From NCBI GenBank assembly GCA_023055505.1, contig JALIRH010000039.1:496001-560000 (forward strand): a stretch of 64,000 nucleotides of DNA, in the 5' to 3' direction. The notes under the pieces are model-generated. The model was not told the DNA's origin, did no database searches, and worked only from the letters and a program-made list of their open reading frames with translations. Position numbers and translations under genes: made by a program. Positions 1-13,700 of this stretch are shown one piece after another. This stretch comes from Callipepla californica brunnescens (Eukaryota; Chordata; Aves; Galliformes; Odontophoridae). The first letter of the stretch is position 1, and each line of letters starts with the position of its first letter.

Positions 1-3000
1 ATACAAATGATATGGCAGAGGATTGTCACCTTGTGCTCAGAGTCCAGCAATGGAGCACACGAACCTACACACACTCCACACAGGATGTATCTTCTCTTAG
101 TTCTCCAACTCTTCAGATTTTCTCCACCTGCTCACTGCAGTCACTTCTCCGATGGGAGCTCCTCAAGCACTAATCTGATTGTCCAACAACCCCAGTTTGA
201 GCTGAGGTTGATCCTTCACTCCCTAGTTTTGCCTGAAAGGCTTTCAGCAGCTTGGTGGTTTATTTATTTATTAAGTGCAGTTCTACACTGCAGCAAATGC
301 AACCTGGTCCCAACCACACTAATCCTAACAACCCAGCTACTGAAATAACAAGCCTGACTCTGGTAACATAACTCATGCCCCCCATCCAATTTTCTGGCCC
401 AACTACCAAACAGATCTTTAATTCCATCCCTTACAAGTAACATCTTTTCCGTTGAGTAAAAGAAACAGGTTTTTCAGTCCTACTATGTTTGCACCCAGAA
501 CAAGTTTGAAAAGGTTCCAGAAGCAGTGGAGAAACCCAGGACTGGCTGGAGTCCTACAAAGCAGGGCACAAAACCCCAGGTGAGTTTCACTCTGCTTTTA
601 CTTTCGCATCCTCATTTTGGTAGGACAGTACCCGAAGATGTCTATTCATATGCAATGTGAGGTCTCCTTTCCCTTCCCCATGCCAAAAATAACACATTAC
701 CATCTGTTCACAACTAACAGACATGAACTGCTTCCACAACGATCCCGTTAAGGGCTGGAAAACTCACCCCACTCTGCCCAACACAAACACACTGAGACAA
801 CACCGATGAAAACATCACAACACCGTCCCCTTAATGATGCACGGCCATCCCCCTCCTCATGTCACTGGCAAAACAAAGAGAATTAATGGAATGCTGCTTC
901 CCAAGAGCCCTGTGGAACCAAACAAGGAAGAGATCTGTCGCGTTCTGTTTTATTATTTATAATATCCCAAACCTCTCTTGCAACCAGCCATTGCAAAGGC
1001 AGTGACAAGAAGTGAATATGGATGGGAAGCTTCATAAACTCACAAGAAATAATGAAGAAAAAAGGAAAAACCCCACAAAATCTCTAAGAAGTGAGAACTC
1101 AGAACTTCAAAGCCAAGCCAAAAACGAAACCTGTCACAGTCAGGGCAGCAACAAAGAAGCTGCTGCCGTGTGCAAGGCAATTACTCTATCTGCAAACTCT
1201 GCTGAACAGCAAAACTCCCTACAAAAAGAATCATGCCTAGCAATGGAGACCCTCCCACACGCCAAATGGAGGAAATAAATCCTTCCAAACACAATGTAAG
1301 CAAACAAGGGCAAAAAAACACTTGCTGCATTCCACTTAATGAATTTACTTGTATAATCGCACACTACCAGAGCTTTGCAGTCATTATCACTGAATGGTCA
1401 TCATTAGCCCAGAGCACATCTAAATGTTACTGGGCTTGGGGAGGAAAAAAAAAGGAAGTGCAGGGGGACACATTTGCACTGTTGGCACTGAACAAATAAC
1501 AGCACCAGTGCACAGTGAGAAGAACTTCCTTTGGTGCACAAAATGCTGCAACATCAGGCAACGGAAATAAAAAAATCCCACTGGAGTTTGAAGTTCCAAT
1601 GGATGTGAAGGCCTATGCCAGACAATGAAAATAACTTTGAATTGATTTGTGCAAAAGTATTTGTTTCAGCATGGGCCTGCATCTATTTTAATATGACAAC
1701 ATTTTCTAGGATGTGCAGGTGTACTCTAATTCCCATACACAGTATCAAGTATCCCCAAAAATTTCTGCTGCAAGGCACTGACCGTTGTACAGTCGCTTAA
1801 GTTGGATAAGACCTTCAAGTTCATCAAGAAGGAAACGAGCTACCCCTCCTCTTCCATATTTTAGAAGGACATAACTGAGATAGCTCTGACAGCATCCAGC
1901 AGGATGAGAAGGCTGCAGTGAGGGAGCTGGTGCTTCATGCTACCAACCTTGCAGGTGCAGACACCCCAAACTGTTCCTGAACAGTCATTGATATTCACTG
2001 CATTTCTTCTCATCATCTTTACTTCATTGTTCAAAACAACTTGTATTCGAGTCCCTAAAAGCCACCTGTCTGCCTCACTTTGGATGCTGGGATTTGAGTT
2101 TCATTGTTTCCCAGCCACGACAATCACCAATGAACAGCAACCAGCTCTGAAAAAAAATATCATAGCCAAAAGGATGTGTGAGAGCACCTGCTCTGATTTG
2201 AAACCATCCCATGAGAATTTTTATAGGATCAGCTACCTCGCAGGGAAGACCCGCTGTGTGGTTCTCAGCTGTCATTACACTGGAGTGAAGTGAGGTTCTT
2301 TTCCAGATAGTGCTGATAAACTCACGCTCCTATGATGCAAGTCAAATCACTCCCATTTGGCTCAGCCCTCTCACGGTTTTACACTAATTTGTCCTCATCT
2401 CCATCACCATTTCAGCACAAGTATAATTACAAGTAGGAAAACATCTTTTTGCGCAGGTGATGGAGGGGAGATATCCACTTAACTGTGCATAGATTGAAGC
2501 AGAAATTAGCTCCTGTGCTCTACTAAAATAGGGCCTCAAAATCCTTAAATCCTTTCTTTTTTTTTCCCTTCACACTTCCTGCTGTTGCAAAACTGCCAGC
2601 ATGTACGTTGCTGGAATAGAAAGAACGGCCTCATAGGTAATAAGTTTTATTGAGTTCTCAGAACCATATCATCCGTCCACCAGACTTTTTAATTTGCCAC
2701 ATGAATGGTTCAGTGTAACACCAGCTCCTGGAGAACCTGGATAGGCACAAGTTCATGGCAAGTGCTTTCCTGAGCCATGCAGGAGTTCTCCCCAGCGTGC
2801 ATACAGATTAAACTGGTCTTTTTGCAGCAGCATTCAGAGCCCTTTTAATTGCTTTAGAAGCAGGTGGCTAATCTACATATGAACATTTTCTTGCAAACTT
2901 TTCTTGCATCTTGTTTCAACACAATGAAAGCAAAGTCTCCACAGTTGACATTCCATGGCAGAAGAAAAAGAAAAAAAATCTTCAGTACTGGTGACTAAGA

Positions 3001-3503
3001 CTGATGACTGGGAACTTCACATCATCACAGCCTTGTAAAAGCCATGAGATGCTAGAACGGAGAGTACTCAGGGCTGAGGGCCACATCTTGTACTTGGGGA
3101 ACTCAAAAAAGTAACTACTGACAAGTAGAGCTCAGTCAGAAAGGAAACCCCAGAACCCCCCAGGATCTAATAGATGTGAGTCCTCCAAAAACCTATGCAT
3201 GTTTTAGTGTTTTCTGTTACCTGCTTATTTGAATCAACACTGCACCACTGCAACAAGCCCCAACTTAGCACTCCATGTGTCCCTTGGGACTGGAAGGGCT
3301 GCAGCAGGCAGTGCTACATGGGGACAGCTCTGACAAACTGCTGTACTTTTGGAAGTACAGCACGTACATCGTATTACTAATAAAAGTCAGGCATCCTCAG
3401 GCTGTGCTGACATTTGAAGTCCTTGTCTGGTTTCAAAAGCCATGCTGAAAAAATGGCTTTGCTTTTTCTGTTACCACTAGAATACAGCCAAACATTGAGT
3501 TTG

Positions 3504-3522
3504 AAACAAACAAACAAACAAG
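3504..3522. repeat. (AAAC)n short tandem repeat
   Basis: Four to five AAAC units. Low-complexity intronic sequence. Confidence 0.8.
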
Positions 3523-4456
3523 ACTATAGCCAACCTGTCCTTCCCACCATCAGTACAGTCACTACATCCCTAATAATCGCAGTATTCCAGCACCTATTAT
3601 TTAAAGCTGTTACTCCTGTGCAAGGAGATTCCTGATCTCCCTCATCCCAATTACCCTGAGAAAAAGGTTCTCACCTTATTTCTATCTTAAAGGGTTTAAA
3701 AAGTTTACACAAAGCCGCTAACAGTATCTCAGCATAAAACTCAGGAAAAGCAGCAGCTGATCAGACATTTGTTATCTTGATTTTGCACTATTTTAATTCT
3801 GTTCAGTGAGGAAATTATTCCAGCTCAATCAATAAAGCCACATTTAACTCAAATTAAGGAGACGTACACAAAATTTTATAGCAATCGGCTACAGTGATTT
3901 AATAGAAATTGATACAGCTTTGGCATGCACATAAGCCTGAACTGGAATACCTGTGTACTAACTGGAATATTTATCTGGAAAGAAGGATAAATGTAGGAGT
4001 ATTAATTCTAAACAAATGACAGAATTGTAATTGGTTTTATGGAGGAAAGAAAGCAGCAATTAATTTCAACTTAAATTGAACAAATACATCGGGGCAAAAT
4101 ATTGACAAAGCTGATGATTCTGTTCTTCTGTGGAGAATGCCAACTGGCACCTGGTTCAAAACAACCCAAAGAAAGAATAAAGAAATCAACCATTTGAAAG
4201 ATTGTGTTGTGCATAATTGGATCACAAGGAAGTTACTTCCCTCTGCAGGGATACCTAAGTAGAAAGCTCTACCACAGTTAGGGGACTCAACCACCTACAG
4301 TACTTGTGCTTTTCCCTTTGTGGCACAGAACCATCCAACCTCACACAGTGTGTCCAAGAGTGCAGTGTGGACAGTTCACCAATCCTGTGTCCAGCAGACA
4401 CAAGACTTTTCTGATATTCTGTATCATTTCGTAGTAACAGAAGTCTAATTTATGAT

Positions 4457-4491
4457 TAAAAAAAAAAAAGAAAAGAAGAAAGAAAAAAAAG
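4457..4491. repeat. A-rich/GA-rich low-complexity run
   Basis: An A12 run followed by AAAAG/AAGA-type repeats, ending with an A8 run. Purine-only for over 30 bp. Confidence 0.8.
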
Positions 4492-7400
4492 GTTATAAAG
4501 AGAGGAAAGGGCTGTCTTCACACAGTGCACCCAGCTGCAGCCACCTCAGCATACCTGCTGCCCCTGCAGGCTGGAGTCCTCATTAAACTGCTCCCTTTGT
4601 GGGACGGTAGATCCCTATACTCCCACATAAAGCTTCCAAGAACTGTGCCCTGAGAAACTTCACACCAAGGCTTCCAAGCTCAGCAAGAACCAAGTGGGAT
4701 CCAGGATTACGTGATGGGTCCTCTCCTAACAGCCAGCAACCTACCTGCAGCAGTGCTGGCTCAGGACACGTTGGCCTGCAGCACAATTCTGACATCTCCA
4801 TTAGCCAGATCCGCATCCTTAAGAGCAGTCCTGACATGAGCTGAACATATCATGGAGTTCTTGCTTAAGGATTCCCCCTGAAGCAAGGATATCCTCCATA
4901 CTTTGCTTCGGAAAGCACACAACCACTCTTCTAAAAGAATATCAAGTTTATGAAATCACATGGTCAAAGCAAAATGTCAAGTAAGATTACCTGAACAACT
5001 TTAATTGAGCTTCCTTGTGCTTTTGCAGTACTACGTAGACTGAAATACTCCTGGACCAGTTCCTTTCCCTAACAGTCTCTCTCATTCAGAGTGGAGAGTT
5101 ACTGTGTCTCTTGTAACTCCATACCTAGCTATCTGATCCTAGCAAGTGCTATTCACTCACTCCACTGACTCCAAAGCTGGCAATTCCCTTGTGACCTGTT
5201 ACAGTGCTCTCCCAAAGTCTCTAATTTGCGTTTCCTTATTATATACACATTTTTAGTTGGAACACCTATTGCACAGAAAAGGTCAGACAAAAAAGCCAAG
5301 CCTTGCCAAATGTTAGCAGCCTGGAAAGATTGTCTTAACACCAGAAGTGACAGACACTCTTCAGTATAAAACTGTGACCAGCTATGAGTGATTTTAAAAG
5401 ACGTGAGCTATTAAACCACACAGAGATACTGCAGGACCCTTCCTCAGCTACACACACAACTAGCCTGCAGTGCCCACATCCCACCAGCCAAATCCCAAAC
5501 ACACCCATCATGCTGCTTCCAGTCTACCCAGGGTCAGCAATACACACACGTGGAATTTGTTCTCCTCTTACTGCCTGGCTTGCAAATAATTTATTTCTGC
5601 ATTCAGCAGTATGGGAAATCCTTGAAGAGTTACCAGGCTGCTCCTCAGGGAGGTGGTTAAAAAAATCCCACTGTTTGTCATAAGTGTTCTTGCAAGAAGT
5701 CTTGCAAATATCAGAAACAGATTTCTCTAATAAATTTTGCAGCAAAACCGGTGTGAAAACATAATGACATTGCTGTATTTAAATTTCTTAAGTATTTATA
5801 TGTGTTCTGCTTTAAGATGAGCAGTAATAGGAAGCAAATATATTACTGCACCTTTTTTCTCCCTCTTGTTTTTATGAGCTGCAAAGGAATTCTCACACGA
5901 AAACATTTTTTCTGCTTTTCTTTTTAAAATTAAACAGGTATCATCCTCCTCAGAACGTCAGAACTGGCAGGCTTATGTTATCATGGGCAGCAAAGAAAAT
6001 CTGATTAACTGAAATGGAAGGGATTTCTTAATAGTACTTAAATCTATTAGGTGGCAGCAAGAAACTACACCCTCCTTGTTACTAAGTGGCAATGTTACTG
6101 CCATCATTTCTGCCCTGAAAGCTCTAAATCCACATCATGGCTCACCCCACAGCTGTTCACGTCCTAGTCAATAAAACTGCCCTTAGTTTTTTGAGAGAAA
6201 AAGCAAAAAAAGGAAAGTCAATGGCAATACAAACAGGGAAGGAACTCTTGGAAGCAACATTCAAAACCTGATGATATAGGAAGAAAGCCTCCAGGCAGCA
6301 AAATTAATGACTAAAGACAACTGAAAGTACACTAAAAGCAGGAGCTGTAATGCAGGACATACTCCAAAATAATTTCCATTCCAAAGCAGAAGATAATACT
6401 TCAATTTTAACAAGTAGCACAAGGACATTTTAACAGCAGTTATTCAATTTAATCTTCTTAGGGCAAGTAACCTGCACTCAAGAGTTCAAGAGACACGGGC
6501 TGAGGGGAGACAATGAAAAATTACAGTTTGTTTTCATTACATCTTGGAAAACCCTGATCGTGTAGGAGACTAGGAGAAAGCTAACATTACATCTGAATTT
6601 AAACACAGTGAATGAGTGCTTATTGATCTGCCAACCTGATAGCAGTTCTAACTAATCTGAGAGAGTGAATTACATTCGACTTTAATTTTAAGACAATCAA
6701 CATTAGCTCTTTTGACAGGACCTTGTTTGTATAAACCTGTCTTCCTTCAACAGCTACAAAAGCCTCAGAGAAATAACAGAGAGATCAGTATTTGCAGCTT
6801 ATCAAAGCAAAGAGGAAGAGCAAGTGTACCGTGCTCCATAGGCTCCAAATTGAAGGTAAGTTCAGACTATAAGTATGTCATTTCTAAGAGAAAATAAAAC
6901 TGTAAATGTTGCTACAGGCAGAGGACTCTGCAACGCTAAGCTGGTAAATAAAACTCAGATTTTTAAAGGGGTGGAAGCAATAAAGAATGGGAACCAGCTG
7001 CCCGTGACACAGTGAATCTCAGCCAATCACTCAGATGACAGCTCTGCTGTCACCCCTGCCCAAACCCATTGCAAAATATATGACTAAACATGCATAGAAT
7101 CTTCCCTACGTGATGCCTCCATTGGCTGCTCAAGCATTGATCCAGGGCAGGGGCAGCCCCAGGCAGACACAGGGACACACACCTCAATGAGGAACAGATG
7201 TTAATACACCATCAGTGCCACCAGACTGACGTTATTAACCTTCCAGAACAATTATTAAAGCGATAAAACTAAAATTAAGAGTCATTTAGGCACTGCAAAT
7301 TGATATGAAAACAAGTCCTGATGTAATTACAAGATCTGCCTACTCTATAAGCCATGAAATACTGTGGTATAACGAGGTCGCTTTTCAAGGAGCCAAGAGA

Positions 7401-10400
7401 TGCTCACTGGGAACCAGTCGCACCTCCTGGCCAGCACAGGCCCTGCTATGCACAGCAGCAACTCAGCTAGATTCATCAAGGCAAATTCACTGCCTATCAC
7501 ATCACAACACCCAAGAAATATGAGCTGGAAGACAAACAGGTAAAAATGCTTCTCCACAGGCATTGTGGAGAGTGGTCACCATCAACCTTTATGGAGTCTG
7601 AGCAGCACTAAATACACTGTACAACACTCTGAAAGGCAGAATCTACAGAGCTGGGGTTATGCTAGGCCGGGCTAAAGACAGACAGCCCCACAGCAAACCA
7701 TAAACCATAAATGCAGCTGAGGGAACCTGGCTTAAGAAACATTGCACCCTGAAAAAAGCAGAATCTTGGGATACTTGCAGACAGTTCAGCAGAATTGTCA
7801 TTTGGGAAAAAGGGGGCTGAATCTGTTTTGAAGCAGCAAATAGAGGATGCTGTTAATACAAAGAAAATATTTGTTATCGTCAAACAGTAATTCAGGAAAT
7901 GATGCTGTTAGATTAGTTACAGTTTCTGGATTATCCTTGAAGAGCACAAGTTTCCCAAGGTAGTCCCAGTTTTGATTTCACTGAACTCACCCTCAATTTC
8001 AGTGGGGCTTTCTTTGCAACCATTATCAGCTCTTAAGCAGCTCCTGCCCACTGAGAAAGTTGACAGCGAGCAGGAGCCATCTGTCCCACCCCTCAGCTCT
8101 CCCTCTCCCAGCTGCAGTCCACCTGAAACCTCTCCAAATACTTGCTATACTTGCTTACGCATCCAATAGCTGCAAAGCCTCCTCAGATGCCAAGTCCAGC
8201 AGAATTCAGCTTTTGTTTTTTGTTGGTTTTTTTTGGCTGAAACAGGACACATTGCTCCAGATCTAAGGCCAGACAGCCTCTGCAGGCTCTGCTATGTAAT
8301 GTGAAGGAATTTCTGAGGAAAGATAAAATAAATCTATATATGGGTATCAATAATGCCCAGATACACAGAGAAACAGGCAAAGCCACCACTACAGCTTCAC
8401 TAGCTTTGTGTTACATTTTGCCTAATCTTTCATTGTGCTTAGAACATTAAGGCGGTTTCTCTGCAACACATGTAAAAACTTGTGAACACAAGCGGGCATT
8501 TACAGTATAGAGTTATTTCTACTTGAACTTGCCTGAAATGGCCTACATAATTTATGGTTGGTGTATGAACTCGTGTAGCTCTCCCAAAGGCACACTGATA
8601 AAACCTGAGTGTTTTGTCTCAAGCATATGTATGGTGGACTGCACTTCCTAGCATCTCAAGCTTTGCCAAGTAAATCCTTTGAAGAACTACAGACTTCCAC
8701 ACGTGGCCTACAACGTATGCTGAACTTCATTACCCACTCCTGCCTCAGAATCAGACAAAACAAATGTACGCTACACCAACCTGCAAGGTCAGATCCACCA
8801 TTAAAAAAGAACTGTGTAACTTTTAATTTTAACAATAGTTTGTTTCACATCTACTTATAAACCACCAAAGGAGGAAAAAATCAGATCAGCTTCCTTCTAG
8901 CAATGTTCTCACAACAGCGAGGAGCTGAAGTGGGAGATGTTACCACATACACGATTAGGGTCACAAGCATTTGCATAATCTAAAAGGGCAGAGATCAGTG
9001 TACAGTAGTCACTCAGTTCCATTATTCATAAGAGCTCTGATAGCATTTCCACAAACGCCCGGTGGTTAATGAATCCTGAAAGCTTTTAGTTCAAACAATT
9101 ATTCCTCATGAAAACGTGTACCAAAGCATATTATTTGTTACTCTATTTGCTTCTCTCCATTTAAATTTCAATTGCTGGGTGGGAAGCAGAAACAATACCA
9201 TGACCAGGGGTGACAGCCACCATATAACAAATTACAAAGGTATCCGATGAGCACGCATGCTAAATAAAAATAAGTCCTTCAAAATACATCACCGTGAACA
9301 CAGCACGCTTGTGTAAAACGAGGGTCAGCTTATGAATTATTTATAAGCCAAATGGGGATATGACTATTTGCTATATTCCGCTCAAGACAGCTCCGATTAA
9401 CTCTACTATTACCTGGATGGTTTATCTACAAAGCACTGACACTGTGATGGACAGTTTCTGTTGTTAATCATGAGAACTGTATTAGAAGAGCTGTTTTCAA
9501 CAACTGCTCAACCCTATGTCCTACACAAGAGGGACGTTCTCTGGGAGCTTGCAGCAGCCTTATAACCTCACAGCTCTCCACGCTGCTCTGGACACCAGCA
9601 AAAAGAAAAGATGCTCAGCAATGCTCAAGGCAGACAGTCTTCATCTCCCAGCTCCCACAGGAGGACAAGTCATGCCTTGATAAGAAGCATATTTTGTGCA
9701 CAGAACTTGGTGACTGGTGAGTGGAAGAAGAGTGGAGTGGGACAAGTCGATCTGACCGGATTTCAAGTCCAACGTACCCAACAGAGCAGTGTCTGCCACA
9801 CAGAGCTCCACTTTCCTCCAGGAGATAGGCCAATCTTCACGCATCACAAGGGAAACAAATGTGGCTGTTGTGCTTGCAGTCCTCTTCTCACCACGGGTGA
9901 AAGGTGCATCGGAGACGTTACAATCTGTTTCCATCTGAATTCCTTGAACTGATAAGCATTCTCAAGTGCCTGAGTTTTGCCTCCCAGGGAGACTGGATCG
10001 GGGAACTGCCCCGTTATATCTGCATGCTCTCTCACACATACATCCTCCTTCTTCAGAGAAAACATTTGTTGTAAACATATGGAGAGGCCCCGCTGGAGGC
10101 CAGCATTTAATGCTCTAGTTAATATCATTTTCAAAGAACAAAAAAAAGGGGAAAAAGTAAAACCTAAATTCAGTGGGATATGAACATAAACTGCACATTC
10201 AATGACTCAGGTGTAACAGGATTTGCCAAGGTTTAAGCAAGCAAGCTTAATGACATCCTAGGGCTCTAACAAACAAGAAATATGTCCTCCCATGCAAAAC
10301 ATGAAACAGACAGCTGCTGATATGCATGTATGTTTACACACGCATATATATCAGGGATAGGTGAACTCTGCCTGATTGTTGTCATTTTGAGGTGCACTAA

Positions 10401-10718
10401 CAGCAATTTGCATTAGGTAGGTTTCTTAACAACATTCTCAAATACTACAGAGCAGTTGTTTTTAAATGTCAAACAACATTCAGTTGACTTGTCTTTGCAT
10501 GGCCCTCCTCTCCTGCACAGGGAGTAGCAGCCGTCTGGCTGATGCTCTGGGTTGTTTTCCTCCTGGCTGGATTTCTCCATTTAGCTGCCAGCATTTTTGT
10601 TCTTTGATGACTGGGTTTTTAAGCTGGTACCCACTGCTAATGATAACGGCTAGTCAGGTCTATTACAGCACAGTGTAATTCAACGGCCTACATCCCAGAA
10701 TGGGAGAGAAAAGTGGGG

Positions 10719-10746
10719 AAAAAAAGAAAAAAAAAAAAAAAAGAAG
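10719..10746. repeat. A-rich low-complexity run
   Basis: A near-pure A tract with two G interruptions. No adjacent retrocopy was recognised. Confidence 0.85.
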
Positions 10747-13700
10747 ACTGGAGCATAGAGGCAGAATGTGTGGGTATGGATTTCGCTCCAGGATCAGCTG
10801 TGCTTTCCTTGACTAATTAATCTGTGAGATCTGAAGAGTCAGTAGAATGGAAAAAATGGGTCAAGCTGGCAGCATGGGACTTAAATAAATAAAAATGAGG
10901 CATTAGCTTTGACTGTGTCTGTGCTTTGTCCAGGTTTGAAAACAACACCATACAAAGTACAGTCTTAGAAAATCAGATGAACTGATGACAAATTGGAAGA
11001 GGACACACGACTAGACTTCTTGTTTTCCACATGGGAACAGCAGCCATAAACAGCAGCCTTAAAAAAGACCAGACTGTAACACCATCATTATGCTGAGAGG
11101 ACAGCATGCATTTAACATGTGCGAATTCTACAGGCCTCTTGAAGGGAAGCAAAGCAGAGCTCAAGGATGGGCAACCAGGGTGAATACAGTCACTCCTTAC
11201 TTGCAGGCTGAGCTGGTATCTGGCAGAGATAAAGCTGACCCAGGAACAATATCTCTGGTTCATTGTTAGAAAAAATTAATTTCACATTTCCTGCACTTCT
11301 TGGAACATCTACACCAAAATGATTGGGAACTGAACTCCAAAAGATGAGTGAAGGGTTTTTCTGAGACCAGAATCAGCATGGAGTAGTTCTTTTCTGATGT
11401 CCCGTACAGGACACAAAGCATTCAACAAAGAAAGAACCTAGACACCTATACGCCAAGCATGAATGCATGCAAGTCTTGTCTGTTCCAGGAAAACAAAACC
11501 AGGCAGGTGAACACACCTCAGGACAAACCAGACCTAAACCCAAACAGATTCATAGGAGAGGGATCACCTCCTGCAGTAAGGTAAACCACAGTGTACATCA
11601 AGACAGCTCAAATACGCACCAAGCTCTGGTGTTGTTCTCTAATACAGTGCTGATCTAATGTAAGAAGAGTTACAGAAAATAACATGTTCATGCCTCTCTT
11701 CAGAGTGTCTCTTTTTCCACTTGCCTCTGCCCACCCTGAGAGCACAAGCAGACTTAAATCGATCTGTTACCAGCTCTCATCCGGGATCAATCTTGCCTTT
11801 TATAAGGTACCTAAGAGCAAGAACCAGGGCCTAAAGAATGTTTTAAAGGGATCATTGAGCAGGACAACATCACAGCATTAACTCTGGCTTCCAGTCGTGC
11901 ACACTGACAACTGAGCCATCTGCCAACATTTGAAGCAAAAGACTAGAACAAATTTCTCCAGGAATTTACTGACCAACTTCTATCTTCTTCCACAAAGGAG
12001 ATGCTGTCCTCTATCCCTGTCCTCTTTGGGCAGCTCAGTCTCATCCTCTGTCCTGGATTTTATTGTGGTTTGTAATTGTCGTCTTTTGTAGATGTACGTA
12101 ACTTATGTAGCAGACAAATGGCAGTCAAAAGCAGCTAAGAACCACTGAATTTGTCCAAAAGCATTACACGGCATATATTTCATTCTGTAACTTAACTAGG
12201 CAGGCACAATAAAAGCCCCAGACTCTTCTTGTCTAGAAGCAATTCAGGCCCTGGGGAATGCTCATGAATACTGGCTAATGTGGCTGATGCCATCTCTAAT
12301 GCAACAGGGTCAAAATAAATAATTAGCAGCTTTCTCTCAGGGCTTCCTTCTCTTGTAGTTTTTGCTCAGCTTGCTTTCTCAGGCTGGAGGCTGTACTGGC
12401 TGCAGGGTAAATCAAGAACAAGCTTCAGTGAAGTCAACACTGATACCTCAGTGCAAGAGAAATCCAGCTCAGTTATTGAAGGAACTACTCAGCATTCATG
12501 AATGCCGCCTTAAACGTTACTATGAACTATGAAAACTCAGTGATGAGACTGGTCTTACTCTTTTCTCAAGTATTAAGCAGGTCAAAATTTACAGCAAGAA
12601 AGGAAAAACACTCAAACTTGGTCCACACAATTCTCTCAGTGGGACCTCTGCTTTTCTAGTGGAATCTTGTAGACAATGCCAAGAGTTGCAGCAACAACGA
12701 AATAGATGCCACTGTGAGGCAAGAGTTCACCAGCTCAAATGGAAGGTACTCACAGCTGGTTCCGTTTGAGAGCAAAATTGCCTTCACTGTTAAAACCACT
12801 GTCCTCCCTTCTGAACGCAGCACTGATAGCATCTAGTTATTTTCATCTCATAGGCATCACTGAAGGACAGATCCCAAATGGAGAGTGCTGGGGCAGACAA
12901 CCAATGCTTTATGGTGTGGCTCAGCACAGTGGAACTGCCATGTCACAGCCTGAACCAACAGCTGAGCAGCTAACCCAGGAAGCTCAGGTACACACAATGC
13001 ACTTGAGTGACTGGAAGAGGTGGAGCCTGGGTTTACCCCTCCTCACCCTCATTTTAAGGGTTAGCACCCGAGGGAGCAGCTTCTTTCTGGGTAGAGATCA
13101 CACTCCTCTGGAGCTGTCATTGTAAGGGTTGAGCTAACTGGCATCTTCTAGTGCCCCGCAGCACTTGTATCCCAGCAGAAGGCACTGTCAGCTCCTTCTT
13201 TTGCTGCACATCCAGTTTTGTTCTTTCTATGGAGGCCTCTAGTACCTTCATTAGGCTCACGGCCCCCTCTCCCAAAACAGTCCTTGCAGTGCTGCTCTCT
13301 CAACCTCGCTCTGCTGAACCTCTGTCACTTAGGGGTATTTCACTGCTCTTCCTTGCAGAAAGGGACAATTTAGAAGAGGAAGGGGTCACTGCCCTGTGGC
13401 ATGAAAGCCTGCAATGCATTAAAATAAATCTTCCACGTTGTCACCTGAAATACAAACCAAGGCAAAAAGTCAAGGTAAAAAAAGAAAGGTCAGCTGCATT
13501 TTGGGTTCCCAATCAGGGAGGATAAGGGCAACTTTAGACATTAAACATGATTAGACTTCAGGGACATCACTGTATTTATCACTTGCTTACTCTCAGATGA
13601 AATTAAATTGTTTCTCTTTACTCCTGTGACCCATGAATGAAGCTGTTCCTCCAGTGCAACAAGCTGTGAAGCGCTCAGTGCAGCAGCAATCCACCTTCCA

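Larger units (their letters stand above)
1..10718. other. Intron 2 block without recognised genes
   Basis: Apart from the AAAC repeat and the A/GA-rich run at 4.46 kb, nothing is recognised here. All frames are short (about 120 codons or less) and overlap on both strands without codon-like bias. Several AT-rich stretches with little repeat character lie at 9.1-9.4 kb. Confidence 0.6.
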